Source: Heterostelium multicystogenum
Lineage: Eukaryota; Evosea; Eumycetozoa; Acytosteliales; Acytosteliaceae
Assembly (NCBI GenBank): GCA_003667245.1
Contig: RCNN01000318.1
Span: forward strand, 1 to 26,034
Direction: 5' to 3'
Length of the DNA stretch: 26,034 nucleotides
The stretch's first letter is position 1; every line of letters begins with the position of its first letter. Position numbers and translations under genes: made by a program. This document shows, one piece after another, positions 1 through 10,094 of this stretch. The notes beneath the pieces are model-generated. The model had not been told where the DNA came from. It was given only the letters and a program-made list of their open reading frames with translations, and made no database searches.

Positions 1-497
1 AGTACAGAAGATCCTGTGCTCAGAGAAAAGTACTATGAAGGAAACTGGCTATCTAAATTCGGAACATTCTTGGTCTGGGTATTTGTCATCGGTGTTTTAG
101 GATACATCTTCTACAATATTTTCTTTGGAGGAAACACCAACAGTGATCGTGCAAGAAGATACCAGCAGCAACCACAGGAACGTGGTGTTCCAGGTGCATA
201 TTGGTCCTAGCTATTATCCAGGTAGCGCAACCTGGGGTCAACCATCTGCACCCAACTATGCACCAACTATGGTAGTTCATGGACTAACAACAGCTGGCTT
301 CCATTCCTTGGAGGACTAAGGTACTGGGCTACGCATTCGGAAGACCAAGCATCATGGTGGGGAGGTTGGGGTCACAACTCCTACAATACTCACCACTATG
401 CACCATCAACATCCTATCATTCATCCTCATCTTCATCCAGAGCGGTACAGGTATTTCGACATCTTCATCAGGCTATTCAAGTACCTCAAGAAGATAA
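1..497 (+). CDS. SARAF/TMEM66-like protein, 3' part
   Basis: The 5' end lies outside the window. Reading starts in frame 1 with one hydrophobic segment (GTFLVWVFVIGVLGYIFYNI, about residues 22-41), followed by a Gln/Tyr/Gly/Trp-rich hydrophilic tail. The tail resembles the cytosolic part of SARAF, the ER protein that down-regulates store-operated calcium entry: a W-L-P-F-L-G-G-L segment, then V-L-G-Y-A-F-G-R-P-S (compare the Gly-Leu-Gly-Tyr-Leu-Phe-Gly stretch of animal SARAF), and an end S-S-S-G-Y-S-S-T-S-R-R before TAA at 495-497. The reading frame must change at about 205-245, 315-350 and 400-450, because the intervening segments lie in different frames. The single TM, the aromatic GLGY-type motif and the SGY..T.RR end support the family call. 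The luminal Cys-rich domain that would confirm it is not in the window. The next gene is convergent. Confidence 0.6.
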
Positions 498-665
498 ACT
501 AACAAACAACAAAGACATAAGTATTGATACTTATAAAACTAAATATACTTTAAATTAAACAAATTAAAACTAAGCTGTATATTTTATTCATTGAATTGTA
601 TTATATTACATCTGCTATTAATACTTGGTTGTTTGATTGTTTTTAAAAAAAAGATTTATAACTGT

Positions 666-1910
666 CTAACTAACTAAACTTTGTTGTTGTTTATTAGATG
701 CAGTTGTTTTATTTTCATGTTTGGTTCTTTCAATGTCATTGAGATTCAATAAGAGGGAATCACTGCTGATGTAAACTTTGTTGTTTGACTTGGCGATGAT
801 CTGTGCGATTTCACGAGCAGCTTCAAATCTTCTGAGTTGCAAGAAAGCTGGGTTCTCTCTCTGATGGAGTCAGAGATGAAGCTTGGCAGATTGAGGACTC
901 ACCCTCTGCCTTGACGATATAATACTTCTCTTGTTTGGAGTTGCCTTCTCAACCAAGAAACGTGCTCTCTCTGCTTCTTGTTGAGCGACTTGCTTTTCAT
1001 TCAATGGCCAGCAGCATATTCTTTACCAAAGTTCAAATGTGTCTAAATAAAAGTAATAATCAGTATTACGTGCTGTAGGAGCGTGAATAAATGCAAGTGT
1101 TATCATACAATTGAAACATCGTCTAATTCAATATGGAAATCACGTGCACGATCAACCAAACGCTTTGTAGATCAAAACGTGAAACTTGTCTCTCTTTGTG
1201 TTGATGAGTTGAGATGCAATTGAATTGGGCACATTGACTTGAGTACTTCATTGACAATGGATGGCAAGACTCTTTCATCGTAGTCCTTACCAAGGGTTCT
1301 GTAGATTTCTGGAAGATATATTTAATGCTTGGGTGACAAAAACTCTAATTGTGACATTAACCATTTGAAGATCTACAACAGTTGCAATAATCCATCAATC
1401 AATCCATCCATTCATGAATGTACCAGATTCATGTTAATATCGAATCGTATAAACTCAACCATAATCTAAAGATAGGGATACGTACCTTTACTACCGGTCA
1501 ATGATGAGATGGTACGTGGCTTTGCTCTTACATCATAGATCTCTGGTCTTTCGATCCAGGGGATGACGAAATGTGTACCTTCATTATATACTCTATTCTT
1601 AATACCAACGAATCTGTTGAATACAATAGCTCTGTGACCACCCTCAACTAAACAAGATAATCCCAACATGCTGATGAGTAGTATGATTCTCTCAATTGAC
1701 TAGATCTTCAGGTGTGCTTAAACATGACTTGACATGTAGCATTCGTTCATTCTCTCATTCATTCATTCATTGATTACATACCATTCAAGAGTGAGTTGTA
1801 AGCACCATACAATGCTACACCAGCAACAAGAAGTGTACCAATTCCACCTACACCACCTTTTGGTGCATTGAACTTTGGCAAACCATTTCTAAGATTATAT
1901 TGAAATTCAT
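666..1910 (-). CDS. phb2: prohibitin-2 (mitochondrial inner membrane)
   Basis: Prohibitin-2 forms a ring complex with prohibitin-1 in the mitochondrial inner membrane and stabilises membrane proteins and cristae. Four exons can be read on the minus strand: about 1910-1792 (Gly-rich hydrophobic anchor, [20 protein letters not shown]), 1647-1486 ([44 protein letters not shown]), 1372-1109 ([39 protein letters not shown]) and 1042-666 ([35 protein letters not shown]). Introns are 1648-1791, 1373-1485 and 1043-1108, all GT-AG. The G-G-H-R-A-I and I-Y-D-x-R-A-K-P-R motifs favour PHB2 over PHB1. The reading frame breaks several times in exons 3 and 4, for example in a T5 run after the V-N-V-T-I-R segment. 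The start is uncertain: ATG at 1910 needs one extra A near 1885-1888 to join the anchor, and an upstream non-contiguous exon is possible. Confidence 0.88.
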
Positions 1911-2699
1911 ATTAATTTATAACTATGTTTAAAATATTATATTATATATTAAAAGGTGAAAAAACAAAAGTGATGATCAACCACTTGTTGTTCAATTTGG
2001 GTGCAACCACAATTATTACTTGGACCTGAATCAGATTGTTTTGTTTTTTTTTTTTGTTTTTTTGTTTTTTAATTTTTACACACACATTGTGACATCTTTA
2101 TTGCGCACTGAATAATTCCGAGAGTTGCTATGGAATTGGGAGTTGTTATAATGAGAACAGATCAGTAATTCCATGTGCTGTCAATATTGAAAGGAGTCAA
2201 GTCTTATGATCACTGGATAGTTTAATGGTTGTACAGAAACCAGCACATGTTATTGTAATATGGATATTAAGTCAATCTCTGTCAGCTTATATTTATTTGA
2301 AGTACTTGACATTCCAATTACATTAATGATCAAAGTCAAATACTATTAGTGTAATATTATTTTGAACTTTCAACTAGATGAAATTGAACTCAACATCTTT
2401 TTATCTTTTAACTATTCTTACGTAATCAGTTGAAATTGATTAGTTTTCCATATTAGGTCAATATCAATTAAAATCCATTTCTTTGTTAATTCTTAGCTAA
2501 AATTTGATAAAAAAAGGTGAAAGATGAATCATTTCATCAACTTTTGTTTTCTTTTCATCAAACCACTGTGAAATAAAGATCCTTTGAAAATAAATTCAAA
2601 CTCTGAAAAATTAAAAATTACAAATTTAGAAAAATATTTATAATTTATAGTATTTATTTATTATCATCAAGATATATATAATATAAAACAATAATTATC
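1911..2699. other. AT-rich divergent intergenic region
   Basis: This spacer separates PHB2 (-) from the unrecognised gene at 2700 (+), so it should hold both promoters. It has a T-rich tract at 2039-2070 and long AT stretches just before 2700. No ORF, tRNA-like B box or repeat of note was seen. Confidence 0.5.
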
Positions 2700-4533
2700 A
2701 TGAGAAAACAAATTAAATATGGTGGTAGAGGTGGAAGAAGTGGAAGAGGTGGTGCCAGAGGAAAAAGAGCAGCTAAAATCGAACTACCAATCGATACCAA
2801 ACTAAGTAAACCATGTATGTACCATATGGTATTATTATTGTTGTTGTTGCTGTTGTTGTAGTTGCTAGTTTAGATCTTATTCGATTGTTTCGATTGATAA
2901 TTTAAATCCGATTTATTAATTAGTTACTTGATTTGACTTGACTTGATTTGGGTTGTGTTTGATGTTATTGTGTTGTGGGTTGCTGAATTAAACAACATAT
3001 AGTGTTTACCAAACTGAAACATATTTTCGTGGTCGATCTTTCAAGTTACACTGGATTGGCCTGCAATGAGCTGTTGCACCAACTACTCTTTGGTGAGATA
3101 ATCAACGTGGACGACGTGAAAGTCATCGTGGTCATGAAGGCCAAGTTTGCTCCAAAAATGCCAGTGTGGAATTGGCGAGAGAGATGTGGACAAGGCTTTC
3201 TACAAGAATCGATTCATTGTCGAGAGCGACGGGTCGTATCGTTCTGGAGCCAGAAAAGAAAGTCAGCTCCAAGCGCTACCGTGATGAGCTGGTCAAGTAT
3301 CTGTGCTCTATTGTCAGCGATCCTGAGATGGTACACGTCCACTCCGAGGGACTACATCGATGCCAGCTGCAAGGTGTACAATCTCATCACTCCAACAAGC
3401 GAAACCAATCCACTGCTTTCTTATTTCAAGATTGGATTCCAATTCAAGTCACAGGCTGAGCAGCAGCAATTGGAGCAATATCAACAAATGCAACAGAGCA
3501 CATCTAGTAGTAGCAGAACAATCTCAACTCCAGCAAAGAGTGGCTTTTGGAACACCAAAGAAGCTTGGTGGTAGCACCCCAATGAAGAGGAAGGTGCAGA
3601 TGAGCGATGATAAAGATAATAGAGTTGGAATAGTTGGTGATGATGCAGATGTGGATATCGTGGCAGAGAAAGTCAAGAAATGGCTGACCAAGAGAATTAA
3701 GAATAGTGTAGACATTGTCAATCTACCAAAGACCAGGGATCTTTGGAATCCTCAATCAAATCATTCTGTACCATCCACAAAGAATCTGAAATTCAGGCAA
3801 TATTGAGCATTCTCTTTGACAGCGGGACATCAACCTGTGCATGGTATGCCAGAGTTGCCGTCCAACCAATCCAAACTCCACCTCCTACTACTATACACAC
3901 AAACGTGTGCCAGCATACCTCCTGGATCACTGCCACTCCATGATGGCAATGGTCAACACCCTGTACACTAAGAACAAAGAGCAACCAATTCAGCTCAACA
4001 CACTCACAGCCTCTGCCTTCAAGGACAGAGTCTTCGTAAGCGAACAAGCAGTCGTAGACAAACTGATTCAATCCAAATTTATAAACATCATTGAAGAGGA
4101 CAACAGCAACAACAACAGGAATAGTTCATTGTACGATTCCTACGGTTATAATAGCAATCAATCACATAAAAAGCAACTTTTAGAATATACAGAAATAGCA
4201 AATCAAGCAGACAATGCTCTTGATAACCTTTTAGATAAACTATCAGACTTGGTTACAACAGATCCCACATTGGAATCGGAGGCAGAACCAACTGCAGATT
4301 GGGGCGCAGTAACAACAGCAGAAACACCTATAGAAGAGAAGCCAACAATAACAACGACAACAGCAACATCACCAACATCATCTCAGTTATCAAATAGTGA
4401 TAACTCCAGTACTCTATACACACCACTGTATACATCACCAGTCGATTCAACATCAACTACTACTCCAAAGAAGTATAAGTACTTTTCAAATTCACCAACT
4501 GGAACACCAAAGAAAGACTACAGTTTCTTTTAG
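2700..4533 (+). CDS. unrecognised low-complexity protein with basic RGG-like N-terminus
   Basis: I do not recognise this protein. Exon 1 starts at ATG 2700 and encodes a basic Gly/Arg-rich leader (YGGRGGRSGRGGARGKRAAK) that resembles RGG RNA-binding or nuclear tails. A GT-AG intron runs 2815-3002, giving ...L-S-K-P|L-F-T-K-L-K-H-I-F-V-V-D-L. The body then needs at least four frame changes (about 3165, 3285, 3340, 3545 and 3805) to stay open. Readable blocks are HIFVVDLSSYTGLACNELLH, RYRDELVKYLCSIVSDPEMV, YIDASCKVYNLITPTSETNP, VDIVAEKVKKWLTKRIKNSV, T-H-K-R-V-P-A-Y-L-L-D-H-C-H-S-M and L-N-T-L-T-A-S-A-F-K-D-R-V-F-V-S-E-Q-A. They are separated by Gln/Ser-rich linkers. The C-terminal third (from about 4100) is Asn/Thr/Ser-rich and acidic and ends K-K-D-Y-S-F-F. 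That all blocks belong to one gene is inferred from shared strand, continuous coding texture and lack of other signals. Confidence 0.6.
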
Positions 4534-4800
4534 TTATCCCACTGCAACTTTGTGTCATCGCAAGAACATCTATCTACAACAATATAAGTGGGACCCAAAA
4601 AAATAAAAAAAATAAAAATATATGAAAAAAAAGACGAGTCTGACTGGGGGTTGTACTGTCGTCAGGTGATCGTGCTGATTTGGTTTTTCATTATTGCTTA
4701 ATTACTCATAATTATATCACTACTTGTTTTGGTTGTTATTATTATTTGCTTTATTTTAAAATTAATAGATACCAGTCAGTAGACCAAGATCAACACAGAT

Positions 4801-6059
4801 ATGAACATAAACAGATCAGTATTAAGATCGATTTTTCAATCAAAAGTCGTCGAATGTGTTTTCAAAGAGATCGCCAATAAACCTATGTCTTCTCTTGCAA
4901 GAGGACCAGCTTCAGGACACACAACCATTTTGTTTATGTCAAGCCCTCTCGTCAACAATAGCAATGGATACAAGTTGAGAAACTACTCCACCCCAAGCAA
5001 CAACAACAGCAATAACATCATCAACGAAAAGACCACTGTCTTTGAAAATCCAATCAATACATCAGGAATCAACACTACTTCAGATATCAATGTGTCACCT
5101 AATCTTGTGGATACCGTTGCTTCAGTGCCACTCACTGCACCAAATCCCATCATTGAAGCACTTGGTAATTTCAACAACTCAATTGTCGAATCGATCAACC
5201 AGTTCTCAGTGAACACCGGTATCCCCTGGTGGCTTTGCATTGTTGGTGCCACCATTGCACTTCGTTTCGTCATTCTTCCCATCACCGTCAAAACTCAACG
5301 TAGCCAGGTTAAAATGCAAAAGGTACGTGAGGAGATGGAAAAGAACTCTCATCTTAATGACGGAACCATGGAGGGAAGAATGAAAATGGCTTCACTCCAA
5401 GCCCAGCTCTCCAAGAAGCACGGTGTCTCTGCTCTCTCAATGATGGGTCTAGGTATTGCCCAAGCACCATTCTATATCTATTTCTTCGTGCTCATTAGGT
5501 AGGTAAATTAGACAGCCCGATTCAGCTCAATACTAACAATTCATTCAAGATCTGCATGTGTCGACTTCCACAGTTTGTATCCAATGGTGGTGCGTTGTGG
5601 TTCAAAGATCTCTCAGTTATGGATCCAACCTATATCTTACCAGTTGCATCCTCTTTCTTGCAATTGGCAAGTGTTAGAATGACTTTTACCGAATCAACAC
5701 CTTTGATCATGAAGTGGATCTTCCACGGTCTTTGTTTTGTTCCATTGTTTTTCACACTATCCTTCCCAGCTGGTATCAACGTCTACTGGTGCATCAACAC
5801 TCTTCTATTTGTCGTCCAAAACTATTTATTCAAACAAAACGCTGTCAAGAAATTCTTCAATATTCCAATCATCGAAGAATCCGCAAAGAAATCAACAACT
5901 GTTCAATTCGCACCAAAGCCCAAGTCAGTCTCATTGCCACAAAAAGACGAAGCCGAGGAGAAATTGAAAAAGATTGAAAAAATGAAGCAAGAAATCAATA
6001 CCCTTAAGCAAGCCAAACAAAAGGCAATGGAAGAAAACTTTGGTGGAAGAAGAAAATAA
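4801..6059 (+). CDS. oxa1: OXA1/YidC-family mitochondrial inner-membrane insertase
   Basis: OXA1 inserts mitochondrially made and some imported proteins into the inner membrane. ATG 4801 begins a basic, Ser/Asn-rich presequence-like region of about 110 residues. The insertase core follows: IPWWLCIVGATIALRFVILP (TM1, then T-V-K-T-Q-R-S-Q), a charged matrix loop (K-M-Q-K-V-R-E-E-M-E), G-L-G-I-A-Q-A-P-F-Y-I-Y-F-F-V-L-I-R, then the family hallmark GGALWFKDLSVMDPTYILPV, and FTLSFPAGINVYWCINTLLF. The C-terminal tail is Lys-rich and coiled-coil-like (EEKLKKIEKMKQEINTLKQA), as expected for the ribosome-binding tail of OXA1. An intron of about 51 nt lies at 5499-5549 (GTAGGTAA...TTCAAG). Joining the exons leaves a one-base frame mismatch, because exon 2 reads correctly only from ATC at 5550. 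An indel near the junction is the simplest explanation. Confidence 0.93.
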
Positions 6060-6649
6060 TTTAAACAACAATAATAATAATAGTAGTAGTAGTAGGAATA
6101 GTAATAACAACGATCGAATAATTAATTTGAGTTTGATATTTTAAAGTTCATTTGTGGATTATTATACTAAATTCCAGTGTATCCAATCCGATTTTCGAAA
6201 TTTATATAACCAACCAAACGAAACCACAACTCTCCACTAGAATAAAAGAAAAGATCCGATGATCTTTAAAATTATAAAATGTACAATAATATCTAGATAT
6301 TTGAAGATAATTTTCATGGATAGTTCCGTCTTATTCTCTATTATCATAATAAGTGATCAAAAAGCTCCACCAAATAGTATCTACTTGTGATAGAACCTTT
6401 TATCGATGTTGAGCTCAACACCTTTGGAAATTTTAATGATGGAGCATCGTTTATCTACAACATCGCCTTACATGGTTGTTGTTGAACCCTCTTTTTTGTA
6501 TTTTTTGGTTAATTTTGATGTACAAAAATTAAGATTTTTTGATCAAAAGCCACCACAAACCAACAAGTGGTTGGTGGTTTGGGTTTTATTAAACTAGTTC
6601 CAACAACTTGAATTCATTTGTTCATCTTCACTCCAACTCCAAAAGAAGA
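6060..6649. other. intergenic region, OXA1 to glycosidase
   Basis: It begins with an (ATA/GTA)n-like trinucleotide stretch (6066-6100). An imperfect hairpin-like stretch of CCACCACAAACCAAC followed by GTTGGTGGTTT lies at about 6550-6583, some 70 bases before the glycosidase start. An ORF at 6406-6597 shows no recognisable protein features and is not called. Confidence 0.4.
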
Positions 6650-8386
6650 ATGAAATTATTTATTTTGTATTTTATTTTATATTGTATTTTTACAATGTTG
6701 TAAAGGTGCTCAACCAGAGTATCAATATGGCATCAATGGTGGATACTATGGCTGGTCAAACCAGAAAATGAACAATCTATATTATGAGGTATGATTCCTC
6801 CATAGGGACGAAGTTCCTTCCATAAATATTCTAAAATTAATATTATTTGAACAAATAATCATGGACATAACAGGCTGGTATCCAGACACAAAGAATGTTA
6901 TTCCCCTACTCTTTCTTCGAGCAATATGGTATCAACATTTTGTATGAAAATAAAAGTTTCAATGACACTCTTGGATTGACTGACAGTGTAGCATTTGTTA
7001 CTTATAACCAATCCTATGGTGTCTACGATCTCCCCACTTCATTGTACGAACCAATTTGGGTGAATGGACAGGTCAACAAGAATAATCTTTGGGCTTCTTT
7101 TATAAACAACTCGGTTTCGACCTATAAGCCACTTATCAAATGTATTGAGGTCTGGAATGAGCCAGACTATGTCAATAACTGGAGAGATGCTCTTACTTGG
7201 TGGAACTCTCCACCAACTGCCCAACAACTCTCTCGTTTTGGTGGTGACATCTATCATTACATTAGAATGCTCAGAATTACCTACGAAGTTACCAAGAAAA
7301 TTGCACCAAACATCTATGTGACCGTTGGTGGTTTGGGATATCCACAATTCTTGGATGCTGTTCTTAGTAAGATTTTCTATTCTAATCAAATATACCTTCG
7401 ATCTAATATGTTTGAAATATTATAGGATATACTGATAACTCTGCAGATGGTAAAACTGGAATCAATTATATTGATGCCATGTCAACTCACTTCTACCCTT
7501 ACTTGGCAACTAGCAAGACTGATTCCGATTCATATGTCATGGCCTATACCCAACACATCAATGCATTCAAAAATGTTACCAGAAATAGAGGATTCAATCC
7601 AAAATATTGGGTAGTAACTGAAACTGGTGTATCAACAAAATCATTCCAAACCTACTATGGATCCGAAGTATTACAAAGAAACTACTTTATGAAGTTACCA
7701 AGTATTTCCATTGTCAATGGTGTAACTCAAGTATGAATATCCTTATTATATCTATAATAATATTATACTAATTGTCTCTTATAGAACCATGTCTATGTAA
7801 CTGGTGATACAACTACTGAATGGTTTGGATTATTCTATAACTTCATTGGTAAAACTTCTGCTGAAATGAAAGACTCTGCCAACGCTGTCAGATTCTGGAA
7901 ACAAAACATGGCCAACAGAAAGAGAGATCAAAGCAAAACCAATGCTGTTCAAGCACAACTGCCAAGCAATGTTGTAGTCCACGCCTATGTAAATATTTCT
8001 AACGCTTCTGATTTTGTTTACATCATTTGGGCCAACACTTCAACATACAAATATGATGAAGATGCACCTGCCATTGAAGTAAAATTATCAGCTGTCGGTG
8101 ATTACAAATTAATTGACTACACAGGCAAGTACTTTGGACTAGCTAAGCTATCAAACAATGAAGTCAGCTTCAAAGTTGATGGTACTCCAATCCTTTGTTA
8201 TGGTAAATATTCTGAGATCCAATATTTATTTATTTTAAATCATGACAACTAACAAAATTCAAATGATCATTAGATACTGCTTCCGTTAATAATGAAGAGC
8301 CTATTAATTCATCCATTAGACTCTCAACAACTTTAGCCATCTCTCTCATTGTACTATTAGTATCACTCAATTTAATTTTCGTTTAA
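6650..8386 (+). CDS. secreted, probably GPI-anchored clan GH-A glycosidase
   Basis: Five exons: 6650-6788, 6874-7366, 7426-7730, 7785-8202 and 8274-8386, with GT-AG introns of 54-85 nt. The product is about 488 residues. The start gives a hydrophobic signal peptide (MKLFILYFILYCIFTM). The mature part begins near A-Q-P-E-Y-Q-Y-G-I-N-G-G. The motif I-E-V-W-N-E-P-D (around 7144-7167) matches the acid/base Asn-Glu of clan GH-A (beta/alpha)8 hydrolases, and W-V-V-T-E-T-G-V-S (about 7608-7634) is a good candidate for the strand-7 nucleophile Glu. The C-terminus is a short hydrophilic Asn/Ser segment followed by a hydrophobic tail ending at the stop (LAISLIVLLVSLNLIFV), typical of a GPI-attachment signal. 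The exact GH family and substrate cannot be set from sight; GH39-like or a related family is possible. The signal-peptide exon is out of frame with the rest by one base near 6700. Confidence 0.8.
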
Positions 8387-8453
8387 GTTAGTAATAAACT
8401 CTTATTTTTTCTCTCAGAGAGGCATTCTCTTTATTATCTTGGATGAAGGTCAT

Positions 8454-8905
8454 TCATTTATTTTTGACCACAGAAACCTTTAATACATGAATTGGTAAAT
8501 TCTTTTGTTTGCATTCTTGAAGTCTAACCTCAAGTGGACATATGTTTCTGGCCAAAGTGCAAGAATCTTTATAATTGGTTGATCTTTTACAAATCATAAG
8601 GAAGTATTGGCAATCGTTATGAAGTCCTACTCTAATTTCAGCATCAGTGTAACTTCTGAAACAATAGCATGTACTAGTACCATCTCCATTAGAAAAATAC
8701 TGTTGATTTCCAATATTACCTAAAAAACATGTTAGAAATTGTAAATATACATATTTCTCAATCTCTACATACATCCACCGAATTGATTACAAAGACCAAC
8801 ATTGCAACCAGCAGAAATAGAAAATTCATTTAAACATCCTGGAATTTTGACTGATTCAATACACAGGAAAAATAAAGTAAAAATAAAAAATATTAAATAT
8901 TTCAT
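8454..8905 (-). CDS. small secreted cysteine-rich protein, orphan
   Basis: Two exons, 8905-8773 and 8719-8454, are joined across a 53-nt GT-AG intron (8720-8772), giving an intact 132-residue protein. Residues 1-18 form a clear signal peptide (MKYLIFFIFTLFFLCIES). The mature part carries eleven cysteines, including G-C-N-V-G-L-C-N-Q-F-G-G-C, a C-Y-C pair, and later single cysteines in D-C-Q-Y, M-I-C-K, S-C-T, N-I-C-P and E-C-K. The spacing suggests a disulfide-rich extracellular domain, but I do not recognise the family. The end is basic (K-V-S-V-V-K-N-K). Unlike most neighbours, the frame is unbroken and both splice sites preserve phase (T|GT gives Cys). It is convergent with the glycosidase gene, 67 bases away, and its promoter holds an 18-bp perfect palindrome. 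Confidence 0.72.
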
Positions 8906-8945
8906 TTTATTAGTATTATTATCTTTAATTATATATATAAATAAA

Positions 8946-8963
8946 TGAATGTGCGCACATTCA
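8946..8963. promoter_or_regulatory. 18-bp perfect palindrome in promoter of the Cys-rich gene
   Basis: TGAATGTGCGCACATTCA reads the same on both strands, with a GC-rich core (GTGCGCAC) inside very AT-rich DNA. It ends 41 bases upstream of the Cys-rich gene's ATG. On the minus strand the order is TATTTATA-like box (8966-8975), palindrome, T/A-rich leader, ATG. A dimeric transcription-factor site or a hairpin in the 5' leader are the likely roles; which one is not shown by sequence. Confidence 0.55.
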
Positions 8964-8965
8964 AA

Positions 8966-8975
8966 GTATAAATAG
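8966..8975 (-). promoter_or_regulatory. TATA-like box of the Cys-rich gene
   Basis: CTATTTATAC on the minus strand, about 60 bases upstream of the ATG at 8905, directly before the palindrome. Dictyostelid promoters usually carry a TATA element followed by an oligo-T or AT-rich start region, which fits here. Confidence 0.35.
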
Positions 8976-9120
8976 AAATCTTTAGAAAAAATATACAAAT
9001 TTAAAAATTAAATCAATTTCTTTAAAATTTAGGTCTTATCAAGCAATACCAAATTGATTCATTTAAATTTTAAACTTAAATATTTACTTTAAATCAATGT
9101 TTATAATATTATTTTAATGT

Positions 9121-9161
9121 TACAACAACAACAACAGCAACAACAACAACAACAACAACCA
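9121..9161 (+). repeat. (CAA)n microsatellite
   Basis: A run of CAA units with one CAG. An ATG at 9117 precedes it in frame and would give M-L followed by a poly-Gln run and a stop after about 26 codons. No wider coding context supports a gene. Confidence 0.7.
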
Positions 9162-9663
9162 ACACAGTTTTATTCTTCTGTTGAAATATCTATATTATGA
9201 TTAAATTGGGTGAAATTATATATTTTATTAAAACAATCTTTAGATATCAAAATACTACTATCAACTTGCTTACCACATTTAATATATTTTTTATACAATA
9301 AATTATTTTATTGTAGTAAATAGTTAAAGGTTTAAGAGAATTTATTTGTACGAGTTATTATTCCAACAACAATAAATATATTTATGATAAAATTTAATTT
9401 GGAGAATTAATTTTTTATCTATTTTTAAAAGGCAATTTATATCGATTCGCAAAAGTTGCAAAGATGGTTTTGTGTTGATTTTGATTGCCGTTTAATTTCA
9501 GTGCGTTGTTGAATCTTGCTTTGGTTTCAACACACACCTTAGCTCAAACAAATCAGACTTGTCTTGGTTGTTGTTATTGAATACTGTTTTGATTAGTTTC
9601 TGACTATCAGATTAAATAACCTTAAGAGCTGTTCTTTAATTTGATCATTAATCATACAATCAA

Positions 9664-9701
9664 TTATTATTATTCTTATTACTACTATTATTATTATTAT
9701 T
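9664..9701. repeat. (ATT)n microsatellite
   Basis: ATT/ACT trinucleotide run in intergenic DNA. A second similar run is at 9894-9916. Confidence 0.6.
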
Positions 9702-10094
9702 GATTCATAAATCAATTATACAATGCTTATATCATTTATATAGATATATTATATATCAATTATGATCTAATATCTTTATCTCATAAATATCTATCTATTT
9801 ATATAGTATTGTTAAGTTCTCTGTCTCCATCTCACTTTATATATGTTTCACAAGAGATATATCTATCATCTCTTTTAGATTCCAAGATAAGATATTATTA
9901 TTATTATTATTATTATAATCATCAACCATGGTATTGTATTAAAGCTTATATATTAGTTTGAATAGTGAGAGAGTGGTGGTGCATCTCACAGCTATGTTAT
10001 CAACTTACTAACATACTTACTAATTGCTATATGATATGTTAACCAGTCACAAGACAAATATGTCGATATAAATAATGTCGACTTTATTGAGTTG

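Larger units (their letters stand above)
8976..10094. other. long AT-rich intergenic region with simple repeats
   Basis: It separates the minus-strand Cys-rich gene from the plus-strand FUSC gene. It holds a CAA-rich tract (9121-9161), TTA-type tracts (9664-9701 and 9894-9916) and alternating AT. A somewhat less AT-rich stretch at about 9435-9560 has no long ORF. No RNA gene was recognised. Confidence 0.45.

Noticed and set aside
3793..4071. 92-codon minus-strand ORF
   Set aside because: Antisense to the plus-strand unrecognised gene, whose blocks read better and continue on both sides.
4630..4680. GC-richer patch with CTGAC...GTCAG arms before oxa1, possible small RNA
   Set aside because: Arms of five bases around a long loop are too weak, and no known RNA motif was seen.
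6406..6597. 63-codon plus-strand ORF before the glycosidase
   Set aside because: Low-complexity AT-driven reading with no signal peptide or family features; probably chance.
9117..9197. Short poly-Gln ORF starting at ATG 9117
   Set aside because: It is only the CAA microsatellite plus about a dozen codons, with no promoter, splice or conservation evidence.
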